Shown here one piece after another: positions 1 through 10,303 of a stretch of 64,000 nucleotides of DNA (its first letter is position 1; every line of letters starts with the position of its first letter). The DNA is from Aquilaria yunnanensis. Taxonomy: Eukaryota > Streptophyta > Magnoliopsida > Malvales > Thymelaeaceae. The notes beneath the pieces were generated by a model that worked only from the letters and a program-made list of their open reading frames with translations, did no database searches and was not told the DNA's origin. The position numbers were made by a program, and so were the translations under genes. Location: the NCBI GenBank assembly GCA_039654915.1, contig CM077593.1, forward strand, positions 60,704,501 through 60,768,500, given 5' to 3'.

Positions 1-226
1 CCAAGGGGAAAAATCTCTCCACTCCTTACTCATTCTCCCTTTCAAAACACTGACTTGGGTGTCGAAGGTTTCTCCCCCGAAAAAACATTCCGTGGACCTC
101 CTAACCCTCATTCTTTGAGGATTTCAGGCAGTCTCTCCCAGCAAGGCCCCTCATCCAGGCGTCCCCATACCGGAAGTTTCTGCTCTAGGCTCACCATGTT
201 TCACGATGAAGATGCGGAGGGCATCA
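1..226 (+). repeat. Tat1 gypsy LTR, 3' part
   Basis: This stretch aligns by eye with the last 226 bases of the complete Tat1 LTR at 9362-10283. Both have the ACTTGGG(T/C)GTC block, the CTCACCATGTT block and the terminal GGCATCA. The LTR ends at 226 and is followed by TT and a primer binding site, so it is the 5' LTR of an element whose start lies outside the window. Confidence 0.8.
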
Positions 227-228
227 TT

Positions 229-246
229 TGGCACCGTCTGTGGGAA
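229..246 (+). other. Primer binding site of the Tat1 fragment
   Basis: TGGCACCGTCTGTGGGAA lies two bases after the LTR end and matches the site at 10286 except for GCG to GCA. The first bases resemble the complement of a plant tRNA-Asp 3' end (TGGCGCCG). The primer identity is an inference. Confidence 0.6.
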
Positions 247-911
247 CCCTTTCCCAGGTCGCCATCGTAGAGACTCGGCGTTCAAAAGACAAGGGGCTCT
301 TGAAGTCCACCTCTGCACCGGAGGCTCAGCCGGCGACCCAGCAGCCCACTGCAGAAACTTCTGTACCAGAAGATGACCGCCCTCGAACAGTGACAATGGG
401 ATTCTTATGAGACTTCCAGTGCTCCATTGTCACTGAAATGACCCAGCAACTTGATCGGAGGTGGCCTTATGCTACTTCAGTCCGAAGTACCTCCCCCTCG
501 GCAACACGCCGGGAGAGGAGCCCTAGGCCCACCCACCAGAGTTCCAGGAGTGAGAGCTCTCATGATACATCTTTGATGGAGGACGCGCCCCCTAGGGCAT
601 GACCCACAAAAGAAGGGGCCCAAAAAGAAACTAAGACCTCCCGTCGGAAGAGTCCGTCCCCTTATCGAAGGTCCCAGTCTCCTCGCCGCCAAAGTTACTC
701 TCTGAAAATGAGAAGAAGTTCGCCATTGCCAATGACCACCAGGCAACAGGGGAAGCTAACAGAGCTACCATCATGGAAAAGATCTTTGGAAGACTGGAAA
801 AGGTTAAGAGACAGATCTCCCGAAAACCAGTCTGGTCAAGATTGTCCGACGCTTATATCGGAGAAGAGTCACCCTTTGTACGGGAAGTGGGGGAGGCGCC
901 CATGCCTAGTG
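247..911 (+). pseudogene. Tat1 gag N-terminal fragment
   Basis: Translation in shifting frames follows the gag start of the Tat1 element at 10304-10975. A segment rich in Ser, Thr, Pro and Glu opens at about 247-410, and a motif MEKIFGRLEKV is at 773. There is a TGA at 408-410, another at 601, and frame changes. Homology stops at about 911, within the codons after PMPS, where copia reverse transcriptase sequence begins. The capsid domain proper is missing. This is a dead fragment; gag would form the virus-like particle. Confidence 0.75.
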
Positions 912-2466
912 AACTAAGGAGGCTTTTGAGGGTGCATGGAGGGAAGAGTGGCTAAATGCAATGAAGGATGAGTTGCATTCAATGCATCTCAATGGGGTTT
1001 GGGAGCTAAGTGATCTTCCTCCAGGCCGTAAGGCAATTGGGAACAAGTGGGTTCTCAAGATCAAGGTGAACTCTGATGGAAGTATCGAAAGATACAAGGC
1101 CCGTTTGGTGGCCAAGGGTTTTACACAGAAGTAGGGTGTTGATTTCAAAGACACCTTCTCTCCTGTTGTAAAATTGACTTCCATCAGGATATTACTTGCC
1201 ATCGTGGCAAATCTAGACATAGAGTTACATGAAATGGATGTAAAGACCGCCTTTCTCAATGGTGATTTGAGTGAGGAGTTATATATGAGACAACCTGAGG
1301 GGTTTGTCCAAAAGGGTCAAGAGGATAAGGTATGTAGACTAAAGAAGTCTATCTATGGTCTTAAGCAAGCTTCAAGACAGTGGTGCTTGAAGTTTCACCA
1401 TGCAATCACAAGCTATGGCTTTGTGATGATGCATGAAGACCATTGTGTATACTTGTACTCTTCTGGGTCTAGTTTTGCAGTATTGACTCTATATGTTGAT
1501 GATATTATGATTGCAAGTAATGGGCTTGCTTTGTTAAGTATCATCAAGGGATGGTTGTCTTCCACCTTTGACATGAAGGACATGGGAGAGGCTGCATTTG
1601 TCCTAGGGGTTAAGATCCTGAGGGATAGAAAGCCGAGGCTGTTTGCCCTTTCTCAAGAGCCTTATATTGATAAGATTCTTGCAAGGTTCAACTTAACAAA
1701 TGCAAAGCCCATGAGTACACCTTTTGCATATGGTTGCAAGATTGGAGAGGACTTATGTCCTAAGACTCCAAAGGAGAAGGAAGAGATGGCTCAGGTCCCC
1801 TACCTAAATGCCATTAGTAGCTTGATGTATGCCATGTTATGTACAAGGCCAGACATCAGTCAAGCGGTTGGACTTCTAGCACGATATTCTTCCAACCCTA
1901 GTCTGGAGCATTGGAAGAGTGTCAAAAGGATCCTAAGGTACCTCAAAGGTACTAAGGATTATTGGCTTTGTTACCAAGGTAAAGACCTTGGTTTACGTGG
2001 CTATTCTGATGCTGATTGCGGAGGAGATAGAGACTCCAGCAAGTCTACATCTGGTTATATTTTCATGCTAAATGGTGGGGCTACTACTTGGTGTAGTAAG
2101 AAGCAAACTTGTATAGCATTGTCTACAATGGAGGCTGAATTTGTTTCATGTGCCTCAGCAGTACAAGAAGCCCTTTGGCTAGGTTATATCCTTAAAAATT
2201 TGGAGTCCAGGGTTTCTATTGAGAAACCTATTACTATCTACAGTGATAGTATGGCAGCCATGGCTTATAGTAAGGACCCCAAATACCATGGAAAAACCAA
2301 GCACATTAGCATGAAATATAACTTTGTGAGGGATGCAATTGAAGAGGGTGAAGTTAGGATTGAGTACATTTCTACAGACCTGATGGGGGCAGATCCTCTC
2401 ACTAAGCCGTTGCCACCACTTGTATTTTATCGACACGTTAGAGCAATGGGTCTTAGAAGAATGTAA
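912..2466 (+). pseudogene. CopD copia reverse transcriptase-RNase H, 5'-truncated
   Basis: This is the C-terminal half of a Ty1/copia polyprotein. The RT starts with the usual copia entry (EEWLNAMKDEL, then NKWVLKIKVNSDG), passes an in-frame TAG at 1132-1134 and then runs open for 430 codons from 1174 to the natural stop at 2466. YVDD, the RT catalytic motif, is at 1492-1503. RNase H residues appear in GYSDAD, STMEAEF and IYSDSMA, and DPLTKPL closes the protein. Sequence and codons differ clearly from Cop1, so this is a separate copia family. Gag, protease and integrase are absent: the 5' edge is a sharp junction with Tat1 gag. Apart from the single TAG the frame is remarkably open. Confidence 0.85.
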
Positions 2467-3748
2467 AAGTTGGATGTACTTCACCTCTTTGGTGTCACAC
2501 ATGTTATGTATTTCTTTGAAATAATACAAATTATTTTACGAAATACTCAGTTCAATTTTGTGAATCACAACAAACAAATGAACATGTCAAACATAGGCAG
2601 AGGATGATTTTCTCACACAAGTCATCCGCCCTTGATCTTTGTGTAAGATTAAGGATGAGACTGGCTAAAAACTTAAATGAAACTTAAGTGAATGATACAT
2701 TTAAGTGGGAGTCATGCTCCAACAGATGACACTTTAGCTTTTATGGTCGCCTTGATTATGAGTAATCAAGATTCAATGCTTTGGTGCATTCAGTTTGTAT
2801 GGCCATTCATACATCCTAGCCTATGTTAAATGTAAGCTAAGGTTTACATGGAGAAATTTCATCGTTATTGACATGTCCTCCTTTTATATGTTAAGAGGAG
2901 TACACTTCATGGTGTTTTAAGAGGGAGAATTGACACACTCCTCAATTGGAATGGAGATCACTCCAAGTGGGAGTGACATGAGTAAAACACCTTAGAAGTG
3001 TATTATGGAACTTTAATGGATGTGTTTTCCAAGTGTCCCATGACCATGAAATACAACTAGAGAATAATTTAAGCAAGTTGTCTCTATATTCTTGCTTAGT
3101 GTGATATTCTTCGAATCAGACTCTTAGTGACTATGGCTTGCTATTAGGAAGTTGAGTTAATTATGATTACTTTGATTGGTTGTCGAAGGTCTTAGAGAAA
3201 TGAGACTGGAGTATCCTCCTTTTGGGTAGTCATGTTAACTCATTGACCTAAGTAGTTGAAGCTAAAAGGAAAGACATTAAGATGATACACGTTCACTAAA
3301 TTCAATCTTGGGCCCACATATTACTGTGAGTAGTATGCTAGATTGAATGACAAGTGATTGAAATGAGTACTCAATGCTTAATACAATCATGGATTTCAAG
3401 GTGTTGAAATTCTAAGAAAGAGATTGATTGTGATTAAGTAATGTATCATATGTCTGGGGTCTGAAAGGCATAACTTGATGTGTTCAAGCAAGCTTGATGT
3501 GTTTAAGCAACATACTTGAATTTGATGTGTTCAAAGGAAAGTTTGAAGAAGTTCAAACTATGAGGAGAGGACAATCTTCTATTGAGAGTCTAACAACCTC
3601 AATGGAAGAGACTTAGTGTGTGTGCCTAAGGTCACACCCACAACTCTATATATGTAGAAGTGTTTGGATCATTTCGGCTATTAGGATTAAGGAGTTTGTT
3701 TTGAGTGGGAGCTGGAAGCTTAAAAGTATCTTAGTGCAAGTGGGAGTT
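2467..3748 (+). other. CopD 3' non-coding region
   Basis: There is no plausible coding frame after the pol stop. The region is AT-rich and has several purine-rich AAGTGGGAG-like blocks (near 2704, 2963 and 3738). The last, GCAAGTGGGAGTTT, is the best polypurine-tract candidate because it lies directly before a likely LTR start. No tRNA or inserted gene is visible. Confidence 0.4.
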
Positions 3749-3789
3749 TATTGGAATTCTAGGTGCACCAAGATCCTTTTAAGATAGGA

Positions 3790-4120
3790 TTTGAGCTCAT
3801 TGAGCTAACTCTAGCTTGAACAGCTATCTAAGGCAGCCAAAAGTAGCTCCCTTTAGCTCAAGTCAGCTCACTTCAGCTATAAGTAGCTCAAAGTAGCTCG
3901 ACTTCAGCTCAAGTTAACTCAAGTCAGCTCAAGTCAGCTCACTTCAGCTTCTGGTAGCTGAATGTAGCTGGACTTTAGCTCAAGTCAGCCCACTTCAGCT
4001 ATAAATAGCTCAAAGTAGTAGGACTTCAGCTCAAGTCAGCTCACTTCAGCTTTTGGTAGCTGAATGTAGCTGGACTTCAGTTCACTTCAGCTGAGAGTAG
4101 CTAACTCCAGCTCAAGGTCA
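3790..4120 (+). repeat. AGCTC-rich minisatellite
   Basis: About a dozen imperfect copies of short units such as AGCTCAAGTC, AGCTCACTTC and TAGCTGGACTTC form a higher-order array. One block (cacttcagct...ggtagctgaatgtagctggact) recurs near 3940 and 4040. It lies in the upstream (U3) part of the probable CopD LTR, so it may act as an enhancer array. That role is inferred. Confidence 0.7.
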
Positions 4121-4319
4121 ATTCAGGGAACTAGACCTTAGTTCATGGAGCTTGATTGGAGCTTAGAGGAGCTCAATGGTGCATAAGTAGCATAGTGAGC
4201 TAGCTTTGTGCCAGCTCACCTTGCTTTTAGGTCAAAACCACCAAGAGACACATCTTTTGTGTAAAGGTATGTCTCTTCATCAAAAGAGATGACTATTGGC
4301 TAAAAGAACATGTCTTTTC

Positions 4320-4620
4320 ATCCAAAGGAAGTGTTCCTTGAGTGAAAAGACATGTATATTCGGCCATGAGGGTGGTTATCGCACCAAGAGTGATGTCCTA
4401 TGACTTCAAGGGACATGTATATTCGGCCATAAGGTAGTTATGGGGTGGTTATAGGCCAAAGGAAGTGTTCCTTGGCTAAAAGACATGTATTTTCACCATA
4501 AGGTAGTTATGGGGTGGTTATAGGCCAAAGGAAGTGTTCCTTGGCTAAAAGACATGTATTTTCGCTACCATACATGACCCTTGGCCAAAGAAAGTGTTCT
4601 TTGGCTTAAAAGACACCTTT
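4320..4620 (+). repeat. Tandem repeat, period 69 bp
   Basis: The block ATAGGCCAAAGGAAGTG followed by TTCCTTGGCTAAAAGACATG starts at 4451 and again at 4520, giving a 69-bp period. Partial copies flank it at about 4320 and 4580. The array lies about 30-330 bp upstream of the TATA box. Confidence 0.75.
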
Positions 4621-4651
4621 TCTTGGTGTAAAGGTGTGGCTTTTGGTCATC

Positions 4652-4660
4652 TATAAATAG
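4652..4660 (+). promoter_or_regulatory. LTR TATA box (CopD)
   Basis: TATAAATAG sits in a typical LTR promoter position after the repeat arrays. A transcript would start about 30 bp downstream. No further core element can be assigned. Confidence 0.55.
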
Positions 4661-5123
4661 CGTTTAGAGGCCAGCCATTTTAAGCACGAATTTGCACTCC
4701 ATTTGCTCCATTTTTCTTGAGAGAAAATTGTTCTCCTCCTATTTCCTTTAGAGGCTGAAATATTAAACACTTCTTGAGAGCATTGTGGGTGGATTTACAT
4801 AGAGATTGTTCATCTCTATTTCAAGCTTCAAGGCGCTCCTCTAAGATCAAGTTCTCCCTCAAGTTTTTTCGTTAAAGATAACCAAGAAGAAAGGTGCACA
4901 TCTTTTCTTGGTTTAGTAGTATGTTAGGTTGCATTTTCGTATATTCTTAGTAGCGTGCTAGGATTTATTTAACACAACTTGTATGTGATCTTGATATGTT
5001 ATATAATATGTTATGCATGCCTATATCCATGTTGAATTCAAATGAACAAATATGCATGTGGCATATACATGAGTAGATAACATAAAAGTATGCTATCATA
5101 AGATCATAAGATCTTGAAATCTT

Positions 5124-6156
5124 CAATCAAGGTTCCCAATAGATGAGTCTCATACTTTGATACTTCCCTTTATTGCTTGTAACTAAATGAACTTGAATGA
5201 GGTCATTGGGTATGTCACATATCTTGTGGAGGGTTTTGTATGATCAAGATGGGATTTGTCCCTCATCTATGGTAGGAGTGATATCTTCGGGCCCCTTGAT
5301 AGAGTGAGACTTAGAAAATGCATGGCCATGCTTAGATGAGTGGATATATGATATCAATGTCATCAATTTAAGTTATTTTACTCAGTAATCAAGAAATGAA
5401 AAATTGGGCTATACGAACGTGGCACATTCCATGTCGCCTACTCAGTCTTGATATCTTTGATAAAGGGACAATGTCATATACAGATAATGATAATAAAGGT
5501 CTAGTCGAATCACCGACTATCATGTTAGTTGGGTAGCAATGATGTCTTGCTACACACTGGTCATTGCTTATGATCATAAATGTGATTTATGATCATTACC
5601 AATGTGGTAAGAGCCTATTGGGTCGCACACATAGAGCCAATTGGATTATTTGAGTGCATGGATTAATTTATTTGGTTTATGGTTTCATGATAATTTTGTA
5701 TTAATAATTGGCCCAAAAGTTGAGCCATTGTTAAGCCCAAAATTAAACCTCATTGGATTAGGGCTTTGAAACTCATTAGGCTTGCAAGTTGAGTCCCACT
5801 ATAAATACATCATATAGTGACAAATTTTGCAGCTTTTGACCTATCCTCCCAAAAGTTACAGTCGTACTCTTCTCTAGCCATTTCTTGGAGGACACAAGTT
5901 GGCACTGTGGGTGCAAAAGAAACGCATCTGTTGGGATGTGGTGGAAGCATGGTGATCCCGAGAGGCTCATGTGGATACTGTAGATAGCTTGAACACGTCA
6001 ACTATTCAGGTTTTGTTATTTGACTCAACAGTTGGGTGAAATATCTCAACCGAATTAGGTATCAAATTTTGAACACCTAGTTTACCCTGTTTCACTTGGA
6101 TCCTAGAGGGTTTCGGTTATATTGCATTGTGCTTGTCTGGCTCCTAAAACATTACA
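5124..6156 (+). repeat. Cop1-C 5' LTR, left 380 bp missing
   Basis: From about 5124 it follows the Cop1 LTR, for example the hairpin at about 5571-5600, a TATA-like CTATAAATAC at about 5800, and the terminal TAAAACATTACA. Alignment with the 3' LTR at 36026 shows that the first 380 or so bases are absent. They are replaced by CopD-side sequence. Confidence 0.8.
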
Positions 6157-6157
6157 G

Positions 6158-6169
6158 TGGTATCAGTGC
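6158..6169 (+). other. Primer binding site, Cop1-C
   Basis: TGGTATCAGTGC lies one base after the LTR. The family form is TGGTATCAGAGC, complementary to the 3' end of initiator methionine tRNA; one base differs here. Confidence 0.8.
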
Positions 6170-7687
6170 TACTGGTTAAACCTTAAATCGTGATTGAATG
6201 TCGAATCACATGATGTATTGTGTGTTAGGTTATTTTGATCATGATTAATTAGATTGATTCATGATGCATGGAACCATAACTTGTAATGTACATATAAGAT
6301 ATATGAAGAAATGACACAAATTGGTTAATGAGATTGACCCTAGATTGATTGCTATGAGAAATCTATACAGATTAGGATTCTTGGAATAATTGCGAAACCC
6401 TAGCATGGATTGGATTCGGGCTGTTCGGGCTTCGAGAGTAGAGTACTTTTGCTGGCTCTAATGGATGTGGTCTCGGGTGCCTAGTTGCCTAAAATAGAAG
6501 ATCTTGGACAACACAATTATAAGACAACTTTTTGCTCCAGGGGGCTGCCGCACTCTCACAACCCCCCGTAAGGGCGGTTCCCCTTGACCCCGCCCACTGA
6601 TCGGTCAACTGGACCACCACTTGTTGACTGGCCAATGGGACTGTCGTATGTGGAATGCCACATTAATGAAAACTGGTTAATCAACGTGCATTAATTGGCA
6701 TAAATCTTTTTTGAATGAGGTTTGACATGTTATGCTGATTGGTTGTTGAAGCATGGTGCATGGTTATAGCCCTTGTTGGTTGTACTTGTAAATATGGCCT
6801 ACGAGTCATGCCTTATTCTTGTTATTCTCAATGTACATTCTCCTCTCACCTTACTCCCCTCAAATGTAACTCAAGGTTCCTATTATTGATGTAATTGTAC
6901 ATTTTGGGATCATCCAAGGTGGGGGTGTCCAAGGAGGTGACAACAAAAGGGAAACCAAGCAAAGAGGAGAAGGAGCTTGTGAAGACTCTTTTCTTTTCTT
7001 AGTCTTTTATGATATTCTCATTGGCTTGAGAACACCGCATAGTTTGGGCTATAACCATGTCAAGTTTACTTTCTTGTTAGCATGAGATGCATGTTTTATA
7101 TTTGTATGTGATGCATGTATAAGAAAATCGAAGATAATAATTGGTGAGATCAAAAACAAAAATCCCTCAAACAAAATATTAAGTCATTAAATATGATGCC
7201 TTCCAAATGTTGGCACTCGCCAAGACTTTGGTCAACATTGAGTGGGTTTTCCAAAGTAAAGCACCTATGTTCATCTTGGTAAGGCGCATGAGATATTAGT
7301 GATATCTAAATTACTAACTTTGGGTTTGACTTAACTAAGTTATCCCAATAGGATTGGGGACTTAGAGGCATAGGGTTGCGCTTAAGTTCTTAAGCTGAAC
7401 CTGGACAAGTGTTGCTCACCCAATTATCCAAGGGTTGCATGAGATGCAATTGGCAAAGAGTTGCCTACCTACATAACTGTAACTTGAGAGAAAAGTCAAA
7501 GTTGACTCAAGTTATGGTGAAATATGGATTTTGGCCCACTAGAATACCTTTGCGCTGAGGTGTTCTGAAATAATATCGAGGGTTATTATTTTCAGTAAAA
7601 TAGTGGGAGCATCGTTCAATAAAAGTCCTTATTAAATAAGTTAAAATACATGAATTTTACACTACATATTTATTGCTGTAGATAATC
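6170..7687 (+). other. Cop1-C leader (untranslated)
   Basis: The 1.5-kb stretch between primer site and gag is co-linear with the Cop1-B leader. It includes a GC-rich structured block near 6535-6655, here eroded. No coding frame is present. Confidence 0.75.
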
Positions 7688-9361
7688 GTGGCACAAAACA
7701 CATCGACACTTTCATTGCGATCGATCCTTGAGAAGGAAAAACTTACTGGGACCAACTTTCTCAAATGGTACAAAAATTTGAAGATAGTCCTTAGGCAAGA
7801 GAGAAAGGCTTATGTCCTAGAGTAGCCCATTCTAAATGAGCCTGCTGCCACTACTCCAAGAGCTAAAAGGGATGCTCGCAATAGGCATTCCGATGATGCT
7901 TTTGTTGTTGCTTGCCTCATGCCTATTACCATGGAATCTAAGCTTCAGAAGCAACATGAAAACATGGGGGGCATTTGATATGATGAAACATCTCAAAATG
8001 CTCTTCCAAAAGCAAGCTAGCGATGAGAGGTTTGAGACCTCTAAGGCATTGTTTCAGTGTAAAATGTCTGAAGGAAGTCCCATGGGTCCTCATGTGCTCA
8101 AGATGATTGGATACATTGAGAATCTTGAGAATTTGGGATTTGCTCTTAAGAAACAGTTGGCTGTTGATATAGTCCTGCAATCATTGCTGAAAAGCTATAG
8201 TCGGGTCATCATGAACTATAGCATGAACAACCTTGACATGTCCCTTCCTGAATTTCTCAACATGTTGGGAACTACTGAGCAAAACCTTAAGAAGGCTAAG
8301 CCCATTTTGATGGTTCAAAAGGGAAAGGGAAAGGGAAAAGCCAACAAGAAGAAGGATAAACCTAAAGGAAAGTCCACTGCTAATTTTTCTTCAGTCACAT
8401 TAAAACCATCTGGTGGTGTGGGAAAGGAAGGGGAGTGCTTCCATTGTAAGCAACCTAGACACTGGAACTGCAATTGTAACCTCTATCTTGAAGAAGTTGC
8501 TAAGGAGAAGGGTAAGTTTTCTACTTCCTCATCTTGGATATTGGATACTAGATATGGATCTCACATTTGTGCAAATGTGCAGGATCTAAGTAGGAGTAGA
8601 AGATTAGCCAGAGCTGAAGTGGTCCTATGTGTTGAAAATAAAGCAAGAGTTGCTGCCTTAGCTGTAGGGACTTACGTTCTGACTTTACCTAGTGAATTAG
8701 TTTTAGAATTAGACAACTGCTACTCTGTGCCTACTATTACTAGAATTTTGATTTCTGTTTCTTGCTTGGACGAGAAACGTTTTTCATTTATAATAAAGGA
8801 AAAATGTTGTTCTATTTATTTGAATGAAATCTTTTATGGTGGTGCTCAACTTAACAATGGGTTGTATGTTCTAGAACTTGAAAATCCAATCTATATTGTG
8901 AACACCAAGAAGGTTAGATTGAATGATTCAAACCTGACCTATCTCTGGCACTGTTGCTTGGGTCATGTAAATGAGACCCGCATATCCAAGCTCCATAAGG
9001 ATAAACTATTGGACTCATTTGATTTTGAATCATATGAGACATGTGAGTCATGTTTGTTAGGCAAGATGACCAAAGCCCCATTCACAGGGCAAAGTGAAAG
9101 GGCTAATGACTTACTAGGACTCATACATGGTGATGTTTGTGGCCCTACATTTGCACATGCTAGATGAGGCTTCCAATACTTCATTACCTTTACTGATGAC
9201 TTCAATAGATATACCTGTGTATCTCAAGAGACAAAAGTTAGATTCCTTTGAAAAGTTCAAAGAATTCAAGAATGAAGTAGAGAATCAACTCGGGAAAAGT
9301 ATCAAAGTACTTCAATCAGATCGAGGTTGAGAATACTTGGATCGAAAATTCCTTGACTATT
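7688..9361 (+). pseudogene. Cop1-C gag, protease and integrase N-part
   Basis: Homologous to residues 1-575 or so of the Cop1-B polyprotein. The gag start codon is GTG (7688) where other copies have ATG. A TAG replaces a Gln codon at 7823-7825. An extra G in the run at 7966-7971 shifts the frame. The zinc knuckle (CX2CX4HX4C) is intact near 8440. The linker before protease has a deletion. The protease triad D-T-G reads D-T-R at 8544-8552. A TGA lies at 9165-9167, with further damage to 9361. The gypsy insertion then cuts the integrase between its second catalytic Asp and the Glu. It cannot encode a working protein. Confidence 0.88.
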
Positions 9362-10283
9362 TGATAGCTGAAGGGCCATCGCCCCCTTAAGGACTTCACA
9401 TGTGCGTACCACCCTTGGCCAGCGCAACACCTCCTGTCAAAACAGACGCGACAAACCCCAGCAAATAAAGGGCCTCAGCACCCTCGGACAAGCCAGATAG
9501 GCGTTACCCTCAGGAAACCCATAGGACCAACTTCGGTCAGAAGGGGACACCACCCTTCCCGAAGGTGACCTCGCACCGACCTCACGTGCCCAAAACCGCC
9601 TTCGGATACTCTTTGGGCCACCCTCAGAGCGTGCTCATGAAGTGCCATCATCAGGTACCTGAGCCTGACCTCGGGAGAGCCTAACTAAAGGTGCCTCGTA
9701 CAAGCAAGGGACCTTCCTCCAAAGGAGCTCACCTCCCCGAAAGAGCTCTATACTCCGTAGAAGTTCGGTCTGCCGAAAAGGCCACATGGACATATGAAAA
9801 AATGGATGAGGAGCCTCTGACACAAGAGCCTCGTACACGCCCCTAATGTGGGCACCCCAGTCACAGCACCCCCGCTAACACCCTTGGTCAGAACGGCCTA
9901 AGGCCAGCTGGAGGAGCCCTCTGCAGGGGTACGGACTAAATCAGGCCAAACACACATCACCATCTCAGCAGGCTATGTCAAACTGCCTTCTCCCTGCGCC
10001 CTCTTATAAAAACTTGCACAATGCTTTCATAAGCACCAAGAAGAGGTAACAAGGAATTCTTGCTATACTCTGCTTACTATTCCTTTTCTCTACTATCACA
10101 AAGTACTAACTTGGGCGTCCGAGGCTCCTCCCCTGGAATATACTCCAGGGAGCTCCTAACCCTTGCTTTTCTGAGTCCTTGCAGCCCTCCTCCCACCGGA
10201 GGCCCCTCATCCAAGTGTTCCTTCACCGGAAGTTCCTGCTCCAGGCTCACCATGTTACACAACGAAGGTGCGGAGTGGCATCA
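9362..10283 (+). repeat. Tat1 5' LTR
   Basis: It starts TGATAGCTGAAGGG and ends GGCATCA. It is 922 bp, matching the 3' LTR at 32858-33779 in length. A TATA-like TATAAAAA is at 10005-10012. Confidence 0.92.
10005..10012 (+). promoter_or_regulatory. Tat1 LTR TATA box
   Basis: TATAAAAA corresponds to TATAAATA at 33501-33508 in the 3' LTR and at 30784-30791 in the solo LTR, so it is a conserved core promoter position. Confidence 0.65.
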
Positions 10284-10285
10284 TT

Positions 10286-10303
10286 TGGCGCCGTCTGTGG
10301 GAA
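10286..10303 (+). other. Primer binding site, Tat1
   Basis: TGGCGCCGTCTGTGGGAA lies two bases after the 5' LTR. The first nine bases fit the complement of the plant tRNA-Asp 3' end; the remainder fits poorly. The tRNA assignment is tentative. Confidence 0.7.

Larger units (their letters stand above)
3749..5123 (+). mobile_element. Probable CopD 3' LTR, truncated on its right
   Basis: It begins TATTGGAATTC just after a polypurine-like tract, which could be a mutated TGTTGGAATTC start. It contains tandem repeats and a good TATA box at 4652-4660, placed as expected for an LTR promoter. Near 5124 the sequence changes to Cop1 LTR, so the normal right end is not seen. There is no second copy in the window to align, so both edges are inferred. 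Confidence 0.45.

Noticed and set aside
3790..4620. CRISPR-like array
   Set aside because: Repeats are directly adjacent and imperfect, with no uniform spacers, in plant retroelement DNA.
9127..9330. Separate small gene of 67 codons after the Cop1-C integrase start
   Set aside because: It is the same integrase sequence read past a stop and frame change.
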